Positions 8,490 to 17,310 of a stretch of 64,000 nucleotides of DNA are shown piece after piece (within the stretch, counting starts at the first letter, position 1; each line of letters begins with the position of its first letter). The stretch is taken from contig CAYJAY010000004.1 in assembly GCA_964368445.1 (NCBI GenBank), forward strand, positions 1 through 64,000. The letters are read 5' to 3'. The notes beneath the pieces were generated by a model. That model was not told the origin of the DNA. It saw nothing but the letters and a program-made list of their open reading frames with translations, and searched no databases. The stretch comes from CAYJAY01 sp964368445. GTDB taxonomy: Bacteria > Bacillota > Clostridia > Oscillospirales > Ruminococcaceae. A program made the translations under genes and the position numbers.

Positions 8490-9953
8490 CTATTTTTCAT
8501 GATTTTTGATTTTTGAAATTTTAGAAACAATCAAAAACAAAACGTCCTTTATAAAAACAACTCCGTCAAGCGAGATTAAAAGCAAAATTCCGGAAAATCC
8601 GAATTTATAAAAACCTCGTGATTCGCTTAACATAAGAAGCAGCATAAGCCCGAAAACAGCTATCTTTCCGGCAAGTAGGGGGGAAAGTTTTTTTAATGTG
8701 AGGTCTTTTATGACACTAAACGGCATTAAAACAAACAACAAACAGTTAATCGCTTCGTTATAAAACCCGGGTACACCGACAGGCGCGAGGTATAACGGAG
8801 CCGACCAAACTAAGATATGTTTTGTGTAGAAAAGTTGGACAATTCCTGATATACCGAGTTCTTTTAATCGTTCGATTATCAATTCGTTCATAATTTCGGA
8901 GCGTTCCGAAAGAGAAGAAGCGTTTTTCATAAGCTGAAAAGCCTGTTCGCTGAACACACCAATTCCGCCGCCGTCGCCCGAGATAAGCCCCGTGTAGATC
9001 CAATAGGTGGCGGGGAACCCTTCCTGTTCGGCAAGAGTGAAATCTATTATTCCGCTTATGTTAACAAGAGTTTGAAAACAAACCAAAACAACCGCCAACG
9101 AAACGACAAACACAACAAAGTTAATTAAAGATGTTTTGAGGTTGGATTTTAACAAGATAAATATTAAAAATCCAACCGCCAACACATAGCCGGTGCTGTA
9201 TAAAATTGCGGATATTGCACAAAAAACACCGCTTAATATAAGAGATGTTATACGTTGCCGAGTATCGTTGGCATAATAATATTTAACTAAAAAAAACAAA
9301 CAAACCGATATAAACGGAAAACAATAGGTGTGGGAATAAAAATAAGGGATCATGGCGTAGTACGGCAAAAATAAGAATAGCATTGCGGATAAAATAAGCG
9401 AAATGTAGTTTCCATATATCTTTTTCGCACACAAAAATGTAAAGGTAATCCCGACATTTATACAGATAATATTTACAATATTATTGGCAACAACGCTTCC
9501 GGGGAGTATCCCGAAAAGTTTATATGTTACATAATCGGTAAAAATTTGGAAAAATAAAGCTCCGCGGTTGAACGGATACCACAAAAAATATGTGTTGCTT
9601 TCGGTTAGCTTAAATCCGTTTCCAATAGCCTCTTTTGCGCCGGTAAATATAGCCTCGAAATCTGCTGTTGGATAGACGTGGTTGTTTAACGCATAATTAA
9701 CTTGAACTATAGATGTAAGACACAAAAGCAAACAAAATATAAAAACAGTTTTTTTAGTAGAAAGATTACTTAAAAAATTAAATCGTTCTTTAGATGCCAC
9801 AGCTGCTACCAAAATACAAACACACAGAATACAAAAAAACACAAGCGAAAAGCCAAATGTTTGAGAATGGGTAAGAGACGTTATGACAAGCGGCAACAAC
9901 AGCGCTAGAAAAACTACAGAAAAGATATCTTTCAAAACAAGACTAAGCTTCAT
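8490..9953 (-). CDS. Polytopic membrane protein, GT39/GT-C-like
   Basis: This 487-residue protein has about 11 predicted helices. The first outside loop holds YPTADFEAIFTGAKEAIGNG, where an acidic residue follows the first helices as in the PMT/GT39 fold. I see no other diagnostic motif. Its ATG overlaps the stop codon of the CsbB-like GT2 gene upstream (ATGA), so it is tightly coupled to an enzyme that probably makes polyprenyl-phosphate sugar. Use of that donor outside the cell is a reasonable inference. A lipid flippase or polymerase is the alternative. Confidence 0.72.
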   Translation of the reverse strand: MKLSLVLKDIFSVVFLALLLPLVITSLTHSQTFGFSLVFFCILCVCILVAAVASKERFNFLSNLSTKKTVFIFCLLLCLTSIVQVNYALNNHVYPTADFEAIFTGAKEAIGNGFKLTESNTYFLWYPFNRGALFFQIFTDYVTYKLFGILPGSVVANNIVNIICINVGITFTFLCAKKIYGNYISLILSAMLFLFLPYYAMIPYFYSHTYCFPFISVCLFFLVKYYYANDTRQRITSLILSGVFCAISAILYSTGYVLAVGFLIFILLKSNLKTSLINFVVFVVSLAVVLVCFQTLVNISGIIDFTLAEQEGFPATYWIYTGLISGDGGGIGVFSEQAFQLMKNASSLSERSEIMNELIIERLKELGISGIVQLFYTKHILVWSAPLYLAPVGVPGFYNEAINCLLFVLMPFSVIKDLTLKKLSPLLAGKIAVFGLMLLLMLSESRGFYKFGFSGILLLISLDGVVFIKDVLFLIVSKISKIKNHEK

Positions 9954-10894
9954 CGTTTTAAGTCCTTGGAATCGTCAATACGTTTTTCTTCGATGTAAAC
10001 CGGACGGTTTCGCGTTGCGTCAAATGCACGGTAAAGATATTCGCAAAGCACACCTAGCGTTAACATGATTATTCCAAGCGAAAGCAAACTCACGATTATA
10101 AGCGTTGTATAACCGCTTACCGGAATATTGTTAGTTAGTCTACCGATCAAAGAATATGCCCCAAGAGCCAACGAAAAGACACACGAGACAACTCCCGTAA
10201 CCCAAACCGCGGTTATCGGAAGTGTGGAAAAACTGAACAACGTGTCTTTAACGAGTTTTATTTTTTTCTTTAATGTCCAACGGCTTTTGCCAATTTCACG
10301 TGCTTTTCTCATATATTCAACCGTCGTGGTTTTAAACCCGGACCACAAAATCTGGCCGGTTATCGCAGTGTTTTTTTCGTCCATAAGTTCCAACACTTGA
10401 ATAACTTTTCTGTCGATTAAAAAGATATCAAAGCCGTTTTTTGGCATCTCGGAAAGGGCATAGTTTCTAACCAACCAGTAATAAAAGTTTGCAAAAAATG
10501 TTTTGGATTTTGCTTCGTCGCGTCCGCTTCGCACCGCCAAAACAACGTTATAACCTTTTTGCCATTCGCGGAACATGTCAACTAAAAGCGAGGTGGGTTC
10601 TTGAAGATCGGCAGCTTTTATGACAGCACAGTCGCCTGTGCAGTTGTTTAATCCGCAAAGGATAGCGGCGTGGCTTCCGAAATTTCGAGAAAGTTTAATC
10701 GTTTTTATGTTGTTATCAATTTCGGCGAGCTTGGTCATAACCTCGAAACTGTCATCTTTTGACCCGTCGTCAACCATGACTATTTCATATTCAAAGTCTG
10801 CCTTGTCGATTAGTTCTTTTTTGATATCGTCATACAACGGAACAAGGTTTTCGCTGTTGTAGTATACAGGTATAATTATTGATAGTTTGCTCAT
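9950..10894 (-). CDS. GT2 glycosyltransferase with two C-terminal helices, CsbB/GtrB-like
   Basis: This 314-residue protein has an N-terminal GT-A domain (LSIIIPVYYNSENLVPLYDD, MVDDGSKDDSFEV, and KAADLQEPTSLL as metal site) and two C-terminal helices (about residues 228-250 and 263-290). This is the architecture of CsbB, GtrB and ArnC, which load a sugar onto undecaprenyl phosphate. In Firmicutes, CsbB-type enzymes work with a flippase (GtcA type) and a YfhO-type GT-C transferase. Several GT-C-like proteins and a YfhO homologue are in this window; I see no GtcA homologue. Four-base overlaps link it to both neighbours. Confidence 0.9.
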   Translation of the reverse strand: MSKLSIIIPVYYNSENLVPLYDDIKKELIDKADFEYEIVMVDDGSKDDSFEVMTKLAEIDNNIKTIKLSRNFGSHAAILCGLNNCTGDCAVIKAADLQEPTSLLVDMFREWQKGYNVVLAVRSGRDEAKSKTFFANFYYWLVRNYALSEMPKNGFDIFLIDRKVIQVLELMDEKNTAITGQILWSGFKTTTVEYMRKAREIGKSRWTLKKKIKLVKDTLFSFSTLPITAVWVTGVVSCVFSLALGAYSLIGRLTNNIPVSGYTTLIIVSLLSLGIIMLTLGVLCEYLYRAFDATRNRPVYIEEKRIDDSKDLKR

Positions 10895-11301
10895 TTGCTA
10901 TTCACTTCCTTAACGAATTCATCAAAATTTCTCATATATTCATCGGAATCGTACGTTTCACTTGCAACACAAAGAAGCACCGAGTCGCTGCTGAAATCAT
11001 ACATATCTTTCCAAACCATCGTTGGAAGATAGACGCCGATATGCGGTTCGTTAAGTTCGAACACCTGAACATTTCCTTTTCCGTCGTCCGTTTTAACTTT
11101 GCTTTTTCCCGAAAGGTTAATGAGCACAAACTGTGTTTTTCGGTTTGCATGTTGCCCACGGACAACGTCTGGGTCGCTTCCGTATATGTAAAATATTCTT
11201 TTTATCTCAAACGGAACATCTTTAAGCTGTTCGATAACAACCAGTTGTCCGCGCTCGTCACCCATTTGCTTGAAGTTTAACATAAAAGGTTTAACGTTCA
11301 T
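10891..11301 (-). CDS. FdtA/QdtA-like sugar 3,4-ketoisomerase (cupin)
   Basis: This short cupin matches the FdtA/QdtA/WxcM family, which isomerises dTDP-4-keto-6-deoxyglucose to the 3-keto sugar. Visible marks are GDERGQLVVIEQ near the start, FYIYGSDPDVVRGQHANRK with the conserved active-site His, and VYLPTMVWKDMYDF. The start is placed at the ATG at 11301, giving 136 residues, because AGGAA lies nine bases upstream; a GTG at 11316 would overlap that site. The aminotransferase that would use its product lies two genes upstream. Whether the sugar becomes galacto (Fuc3N) or gluco (Qui3N) cannot be read from sequence. Confidence 0.88.
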   Translation of the reverse strand: MNVKPFMLNFKQMGDERGQLVVIEQLKDVPFEIKRIFYIYGSDPDVVRGQHANRKTQFVLINLSGKSKVKTDDGKGNVQVFELNEPHIGVYLPTMVWKDMYDFSSDSVLLCVASETYDSDEYMRNFDEFVKEVNSK

Positions 11302-11800
11302 ATTTGAATTCCTCACTTAAAATTTCGTATAACAACAAATCTTTATAAACTCCGTTAAGATATACATGTTGTTTAAGGTAACCCGTTTGTTTAAACCCAC
11401 ATTTCTCATAGAGTTTTGCGGCTCTTACGTTATCGGCATAGACATTGAGGTAGACTTTGTTTAGCTTTAGCTCTTCAAAAGCTACTCTTAATACCTCGAG
11501 TGTAGCAGTTTTTCCAACACCTTTGCCAATGGCTTTTTTACGCAAAGCAACGGCGTATTCGGCATTTTTATCTTTTTGATTAATCTCTTTAAGACTGATG
11601 GTTCCGAGATATTCGTCGTCGTCAAGCGTGACGGCATAGTTTTTTGAACTGTCGGAAAAAGAATTTTCAACAAATTCCGACACCGTTTGTTTGGTTATAA
11701 TTTTTGCATTAAAACGAAAAAACTGATTTAATTCATCGTCCTTCATCCATTCAAGGATAAACGGAACATCTTTTTTTTCTAAACGTCGTAAATTTACCAT
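11291..11800 (-). CDS. GNAT N-acetyltransferase
   Basis: This 169-residue protein is a GNAT-fold acetyltransferase of the RimJ/PseH type. It starts LRRLEKKDVPFILEWMKD, and the acetyl-CoA site is RKKAIGKGVGKTATLEVL at about residues 86-103, followed by NVYADNVRAAKLYEKCGF. Placed between an aminotransferase and an FdtA-like isomerase, it most likely acetylates the amino group of a dTDP-3-amino sugar. Known Fuc3NAc and Qui3NAc pathways use a left-handed hexapeptide-repeat enzyme (FdtC/QdtC) for this step, so a GNAT here would be a replacement. Its end overlaps the FdtA-like gene by 11 bases. Confidence 0.88.
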   Translation of the reverse strand: MVNLRRLEKKDVPFILEWMKDDELNQFFRFNAKIITKQTVSEFVENSFSDSSKNYAVTLDDDEYLGTISLKEINQKDKNAEYAVALRKKAIGKGVGKTATLEVLRVAFEELKLNKVYLNVYADNVRAAKLYEKCGFKQTGYLKQHVYLNGVYKDLLLYEILSEEFKYER

Positions 11801-11805
11801 ATTAA

Positions 11806-12903
11806 TTATACACCAAATTCGTTAATTTTTTCTATTACAAAAGATATTTCATCGTCAGTCATGCCATTATACATCGGTATCGAAACGATGGTGTCGGCAC
11901 ATCTTTCTGTAATAGGAAGGGACCCTTTTTCGACATTTAGGTATGAATATGCTTTCGAAAGATGGGGCGGAACGGGGTAGTGTATGATAGTTCCGATATC
12001 GAATGAAGAAAGGTGTTCAATAAGCCGGTCTCTCTTGTCGCTGTGCAACGTGAATTGGTGCCAGGTATTGGTTGAGCCGGGTCTTGTTTTGGGAAGCGAA
12101 ACTAATGGATTTTTTATCTCATTAAGATATCTTGTCGCAATTTTAACACGCTCGGCATTAAGCTCGTCCATGTGGGAAAGTTTAACCCTTAAAAGTCCTG
12201 CTTGGAGTTCGTCTAGGCGGCTGTTAGCGCCGACAAAATCGTTGTAGTATCGTTTGCTGCTTCCGTAGTTGCGAAAAGCTTTAAACTTGTTTGCTATTTC
12301 AATGTCGTCGGTCACAATCGCCCCGGCGTCGCCAAAAGCTCCGCAACCTTTGGAGGGGTAAAAACTAAAACAACCAATTTCACCTATCGACCCCAACATT
12401 TTTCCGTTCCAAAATGTTCCGTGGCTTTGAGCACAGTCTTCGACAACTTTGAGGTTGTGTTTTTGAGCTATCTTTGTTATTGCCGTCATGTCGCAACTTT
12501 GGCCAAAAAGATGAACAGGAAGAATGGCTTTTGTGTTTTTGGTTATTACCGCTTCAATTTTGGTGGCATCGATGTTGTCAAACTCGTCGGGTTCGACAAA
12601 AACGGGGGTGGCATCGTTCATCGAAATTCCCATCACACATGCAATATATGCGTTGCCGGCAACAATGACCTCGTCACCTTTGCCAATGCCTAGTATCCTT
12701 AACGATATCCAAAGCGCGTCAAGTCCGCTCGCAAGACCCACACAGTATTTAGAACCGGTGTAGCGTGCAAATTCTTTTTCAAATTCCTCAACCTCCTTGC
12801 CGAGGATATACCAACCGCTTCGCAAAACCGAAAGGGCTGCTTGCTCGTATTCTAAAGCGTGCAAATCATATTGTCTTTTTAAGTTGTTAGGCATTATTTT
12901 CAT
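11806..12903 (-). CDS. DegT/DnrJ/EryC1 sugar aminotransferase, FdtB-like
   Basis: This is a 365-residue PLP-dependent sugar aminotransferase. The PLP lysine is K185 in FYPSKGCGAFGDAG, and the cofactor-binding acid is D156 in VVEDCAQSHG. The first residues (NLKRQYD) and SGWYILGKEVEEFEKEFA are typical of the FdtB/QdtB/DesV branch. With the FdtA-like isomerase it should turn a dTDP-3-keto-6-deoxyhexose into the 3-amino sugar. The dTDP-glucose pyrophosphorylase and dehydratase needed before it (RmlA, RmlB) are not in this window. The start has AAAGGA 13 bases before the first ATG; a second in-frame ATG (codon 4) is also possible. Confidence 0.93.
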   Translation of the reverse strand: MKIMPNNLKRQYDLHALEYEQAALSVLRSGWYILGKEVEEFEKEFARYTGSKYCVGLASGLDALWISLRILGIGKGDEVIVAGNAYIACVMGISMNDATPVFVEPDEFDNIDATKIEAVITKNTKAILPVHLFGQSCDMTAITKIAQKHNLKVVEDCAQSHGTFWNGKMLGSIGEIGCFSFYPSKGCGAFGDAGAIVTDDIEIANKFKAFRNYGSSKRYYNDFVGANSRLDELQAGLLRVKLSHMDELNAERVKIATRYLNEIKNPLVSLPKTRPGSTNTWHQFTLHSDKRDRLIEHLSSFDIGTIIHYPVPPHLSKAYSYLNVEKGSLPITERCADTIVSIPMYNGMTDDEISFVIEKINEFGV

Positions 12904-13022
12904 GTTTATAACTATCCTTTCTTTAATGAAAAATGTTGTTTCACGTCAAAACAGCAACGTTTAAAAGCGGATTGCGCAAGAAAAATTTGCTGTTTAATAT
13001 TTATTTGCAAATTTAATATATT

Positions 13023-14426
13023 TTAACTTAGCCAAACTATTGCGTATTTGATATTGGCTAAAAGGTTGCTTATAATCGTGAAGTTAAACAATGCTGTGAT
13101 TACAAATAAAAATGAATATAAAAGCCAGTTTTTCTTGAAATCTAAAAACAAAGATTTAAAATCAGTGATATAAAAGAAATAGCAAAACACAAGTATATAA
13201 AGCGGCATAGCGTAGCGAGTTTCGACAACTCCGGGAATCGAAAAGATAACGGGAAGTAAAAGCGAATAGACAATCAACATTCGGTCGCCAAGAATCTTTT
13301 TCAAACTAAACTTTTTTCCTCGAAGTTTCAACAAGATGTCCGAGGTAACCAAAAAATAGATGATAAAATTAAAAACCAGCGGATAGGTTCGAACTCTTAT
13401 GTCGGTGACATATACCCTGTTGTAGATAGGATTTAAAAGGTTGATGAAATGTTTGAAAAGCAAAATAACATATTCTATAGGGTATCTTAATATAACCGAG
13501 AAATATTCCGAAAAGCTTTTTATCTCCCAAATCTGGTCGCGTTCCTCAAGAAGTTGTTGCATGACCGGGTCAAAAAACATCATTCCCGCCGAGTAGTATA
13601 GTTCCTCATTCCCGATAAAGGTTTCGTACTTTTGTCCGTAAAGTCCAGCGTTAAGTTGAAAAATGACCAAACCGTTTTCCATTTCGGGAATCGTTGTCAC
13701 CAAAAAAGGTGTGGCACCAAGCCCGAATGAATAGTGTATATACATCTGTGGAAACGCCGAAACCAAAAGGCCGACAACAAACGGAACAACAAATATGAGA
13801 TGTTTCTTATCTTTTAAACTGTTTTTTAAAAAAAAGTAAGCTAAAATGAAAAATGAAAAGATATATACCGTTCGAGTGTTATATGCACCGTAGAACAAAA
13901 AACCCGAGAAAAAAGCCATGACACAACCGATTATGAGTTTTTCTGTTTTAAGCTCAAAAATCAATATCACCGATATTAGCATCATTGAAAAAGAATATAT
14001 ATCGGACAAGGGATATATCAATAGATCTGAAAAAAAATATATAAACACGGAACAGCTCAAAAGCGTTTTAACAACGCTGAAGCGGCACCCCAAAAGCTTG
14101 TTAACGAAATAGACCATTACTGTCGCAAAAACGATTGAGGACAGCAAGGAGCTTATAATTTTGGGCGAAATAATGGGAACGATGTTTGTGAAAATAAACA
14201 GCAAAAACGGAAAGAAATATCCACGATATCCGCCGTTATAGTTTAAAAACGAAAATCCTTCTCCGCGGTCGAACGATTGAGACGCGTTATAGTAATATGA
14301 GGCGTCCATTGTGGACACGGTTTCAATGTTTCTACCAGAAATCAAAATTAATACAAAGACAAACCCAAACACTATTATAAAATTAATAAAAGTTTTGAGT
14401 GGTCCGCCGGACATCTTAAGCTGCAT
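13023..14426 (-). CDS. Polytopic membrane protein, GT-C-like
   Basis: This protein of 467 residues has about 11 helices. The first outside loop reads TMDASYYYNASQSFDRGEGF, resembling the acidic first loop of GT-C transferases, and the C-terminal half has a short soluble part near GVVETRYAMPLY, which recalls the GT39 pattern. I cannot assign a substrate. The start is placed at the ATG at 14426 because GGAG lies seven bases upstream; a TTG at 14438 overlaps that site. The next gene in the operon (the aminotransferase) starts about 120 bases further on, with no terminator visible in between. Confidence 0.75.
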   Translation of the reverse strand: MQLKMSGGPLKTFINFIIVFGFVFVLILISGRNIETVSTMDASYYYNASQSFDRGEGFSFLNYNGGYRGYFFPFLLFIFTNIVPIISPKIISSLLSSIVFATVMVYFVNKLLGCRFSVVKTLLSCSVFIYFFSDLLIYPLSDIYSFSMMLISVILIFELKTEKLIIGCVMAFFSGFLFYGAYNTRTVYIFSFFILAYFFLKNSLKDKKHLIFVVPFVVGLLVSAFPQMYIHYSFGLGATPFLVTTIPEMENGLVIFQLNAGLYGQKYETFIGNEELYYSAGMMFFDPVMQQLLEERDQIWEIKSFSEYFSVILRYPIEYVILLFKHFINLLNPIYNRVYVTDIRVRTYPLVFNFIIYFLVTSDILLKLRGKKFSLKKILGDRMLIVYSLLLPVIFSIPGVVETRYAMPLYILVFCYFFYITDFKSLFLDFKKNWLLYSFLFVITALFNFTIISNLLANIKYAIVWLS

Positions 14427-14453
14427 AAAATTCTCCAATTTTAAACAATAGAT

Positions 14454-16022
14454 TTAATTTTTAATTAACACATAGTTGTCGCCGTAAAGCAACAAGGAGC
14501 TGCCATTTAAATATGCTCGTTGTTCAGAAACGCTGCCGTTTCGTGTTAGCACATACCCCGACTTGATAGCGCTGAAATCTTCATCGTCTTGATATGCTGT
14601 GTAGTCTACGTAGTTGATACCATATCCTTTTGGCACCGAATAAAGCGGTTTCCAAGGTGTTTCATAATAACTTCCGTTTGCGCTGTTATAGTCCGCCGCG
14701 AGAAACGCCACAGTGTTGTCCCATCTGCCTTCGCTTACAGGGTTTTTCATAAGTTCATACATCTGCATAGAAGTTTCTTCATAGATAGCAACATCATCTT
14801 TTGTGCCAAACGGAACATCAAAGTTATAGTTGTACATGTTGCCGAACGGCGCGATAATAACAAAGAGTATAAACGACATCGTTACATTTATGATGCTGCT
14901 TTTTTTGCAGTATCTCGAAACTATAAACACCGACACAAACGCAACGGGGGCAAGATGGCGCGCGCCGTTGTATATAAGATAAAAGCAAAATATAGATATA
15001 ATCAACAGAAATATAGTGGCAGCAACCGATATCAAAACTATTTTTGATTCTTTTTTTGTTTTTTCTATATTTCGAGTGGAGATTAAAAGCATTGCCATTT
15101 GGAAAAAAGTAAAGAAATATATAATCGATGCAACGCCGCCGATATCACGATTAAAGAAAAGGTCAAACATATCTGTGAAACCGTTTGCTATCAAACCGAA
15201 AAAATGAGTTATAATTCCGAAAAATCCACTTTGATTATATACTTCAGAAAGTGAAAAATTTAATACTTGTGCATAATAAGGAGCAGTTATGTTTTGTTCT
15301 ATCCAAAAAAATACAACAACAGCTATAATTGAAGATATTATTGAAAAGATGCACATTGAATATTTCTTTTTTAGAAAACAGTATACCAACACAGGGATTA
15401 CAAATATTGCATAGTATGGTCTTGACATGGCAAAAAACAGCGCAATCGAGAGATAAAAATAAACCGCAACAGAACTTTTGCTGTAGTCAAGAATATATAT
15501 AAAAAGTGAAAGTAAAAGAATTAGCGCCGAAAAGCTTAATGCTTCCATCATGCTTGAAACGATAAATCTGCTTAAAAATGTATAACTAGACACAAAAATG
15601 GTTAGACAAACTTTTTGATGTAGGGTTGGATTTGTTAAAACAATAAAAATTATTAATGAAAAAACTACAAATAAAAGATTAAAGATTATCGGGGAATATA
15701 TATTCCAACCAAACAAACTTCCCAAAACCACATGAGGCAAAAACAGCATTGGACTCCATGCCCCAAAAGTCAAAAGATTTGGAGGAACCTCGTTATACCC
15801 AAAGTATCCTTGAGGTATTCCAAAGTGAATAATAGCCTCTATCTGCTTATAATAAAATACTTCGTCGTTCCACAATGAATTTGGCAAGAAGATATTAAAA
15901 GGCGAGTTCCCCTGAAAAACACAGAGCAAAACAACCCCAATTAATGGTGAACAAACAAATAAAAACGTCCAAACTGCGTTTAATTGTTTGTTGTATTTTG
16001 TGAAAAAATTGTTTAGTTTCAT
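14454..16022 (-). CDS. Polytopic membrane protein, GT-C-like
   Basis: This protein of about 522 residues has roughly 11 helices and a C-terminal outside domain of some 110 residues (from about YNYNFDVPFGTKDD). The first outside loop contains SLWNDEVFYYKQIEAII; the Asp-Glu pair after the first helix is the usual GT-C catalytic position. The ATG at 16022 is preferred because GGTGG lies just upstream; an ATG at 16034 has no ribosome site. It is followed 27 bases later by the next membrane protein. Base composition here is slightly more AT-rich than in the housekeeping genes. Confidence 0.75.
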   Translation of the reverse strand: MKLNNFFTKYNKQLNAVWTFLFVCSPLIGVVLLCVFQGNSPFNIFLPNSLWNDEVFYYKQIEAIIHFGIPQGYFGYNEVPPNLLTFGAWSPMLFLPHVVLGSLFGWNIYSPIIFNLLFVVFSLIIFIVLTNPTLHQKVCLTIFVSSYTFLSRFIVSSMMEALSFSALILLLSLFIYILDYSKSSVAVYFYLSIALFFAMSRPYYAIFVIPVLVYCFLKKKYSMCIFSIISSIIAVVVFFWIEQNITAPYYAQVLNFSLSEVYNQSGFFGIITHFFGLIANGFTDMFDLFFNRDIGGVASIIYFFTFFQMAMLLISTRNIEKTKKESKIVLISVAATIFLLIISIFCFYLIYNGARHLAPVAFVSVFIVSRYCKKSSIINVTMSFILFVIIAPFGNMYNYNFDVPFGTKDDVAIYEETSMQMYELMKNPVSEGRWDNTVAFLAADYNSANGSYYETPWKPLYSVPKGYGINYVDYTAYQDDEDFSAIKSGYVLTRNGSVSEQRAYLNGSSLLLYGDNYVLIKN

Positions 16023-16045
16023 GCTAACCACCATTGTAAATTAAA

Positions 16046-17263
16046 TTATAAATCATAAAACGGATTTCCCGCAATTATCCTTGAAAAATACTGAAAGCCA
16101 AATAAAAGCTGAACTAAATAAACAGACAAAACCAAAACCAAAATATGCTTGCGCTTTTCGTGTTTAATTAATACGCCTAGCGAAATAAATGTTGAAAGGT
16201 GAGTTGAAAGTCCATATCCCCAAAAATAGTCGCCAAATGCGTGTCCGGTTTGATAAAGAAAATAATACTGGACCCAACCGACAAATACAGCGAGCAACGA
16301 CAAAAGAAATCCTGTTTCGCTTTTGGTTCTCCGTAACCCAAGAATCGCAAAAACCGTAAGCGGGATAGCCAACATAGAAATGGTTGAGCGAATAGCAAGC
16401 GAGATCAACATGTCAAACTGGCTTCCAAATTTAATGATAGTGTATACGTTTCCATCGGCAAAGGTAGACGACACATATATAAACTGTAAAATTAATATTA
16501 TTCCCGCGGGCAAAACAGATAAAAGTAACGGAACACCTATTTTTTTAAATTTATACACAAAATTATCCGACATCTCGATTAAAGTTAAAATTCCCATAGC
16601 GGGCATTAAAACAAACGCATAATTTGGTTTTGCAACACAGCTAAGTGCTAAACTAAAGGAAAATACACACAGTTTTTTCAAGTAGTTCTTTTCTGTTTTA
16701 ATCGCTTCAAATGCTCTTAAGAAAAGGTAGAAAGCAACAAGACCAAACGGCCTGACAAATATAAACGTTGGGTTGTGCCAAACATTTGGAGCTCCTTGTG
16801 GGAGATAGAATTTATAGTCGGTTAGCGGCCCGCAAATACCGATTATGAAAACAGAGGTAACGCTAATTAAATCAAAAAGATACTTAACGCTTTTCTTTGG
16901 TGGACAGTATAGTTTGTTAAGGATAAACCGAACCAAAAGTATTGTGGCAAAGTTGCAAGACGTTGCGACAACAACCGAGGCTATGTCGGTTGAAAGTTCA
17001 ATGCTTAAAGAGGCGAATGGAAGCAAAGATATTGCGAGGCCGATTATTTTAACTGTGATGTGCATTATTGGATATGAAATTATCAAAGGGAACGAGAGTT
17101 CTGAAACCGGAACATTAAACAGCTCGATAGAAGAGGGATTGTGTGCTATAAAATCTCCCACTGCGTGGTTGACTCCGAACTCATAAAAAATCATTGACAT
17201 GCCAACTAGCGCTACTAGGCAAAGTAATAAAAACGGATATCTTTTATATTTTGTATGTTGCAT
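16046..17263 (-). CDS. Tandem membrane paralogue 4 of 4 (PNVWHNPT family)
   Basis: I do not recognise the family. This 405-residue protein has about 10-11 helices. After helix 1 comes GDFIAHNPSSIELF (residues 36-49), with an acidic residue and a His where GT-C enzymes carry their catalytic acid. The strongest block is FYLPQGAPNVWHNPT at about 152-166, then FVRPFG. Further conserved blocks are AKPNYAFVLMPAMG (211-224), FGSQFDML and GDYFWGYGLSTHL near 346-358. The three genes upstream encode the same blocks in the same order. Role in glycan transfer or polymerisation is inferred from context only. No strong ribosome site is seen. Confidence 0.78.
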   Translation of the reverse strand: MQHTKYKRYPFLLLCLVALVGMSMIFYEFGVNHAVGDFIAHNPSSIELFNVPVSELSFPLIISYPIMHITVKIIGLAISLLPFASLSIELSTDIASVVVATSCNFATILLVRFILNKLYCPPKKSVKYLFDLISVTSVFIIGICGPLTDYKFYLPQGAPNVWHNPTFIFVRPFGLVAFYLFLRAFEAIKTEKNYLKKLCVFSFSLALSCVAKPNYAFVLMPAMGILTLIEMSDNFVYKFKKIGVPLLLSVLPAGIILILQFIYVSSTFADGNVYTIIKFGSQFDMLISLAIRSTISMLAIPLTVFAILGLRRTKSETGFLLSLLAVFVGWVQYYFLYQTGHAFGDYFWGYGLSTHLSTFISLGVLIKHEKRKHILVLVLSVYLVQLLFGFQYFSRIIAGNPFYDL

Positions 17264-17310
17264 TTTATCTACTCATTTTCTTTAAGTTGGTGATTTTAAA
17301 AAAATCAAAT

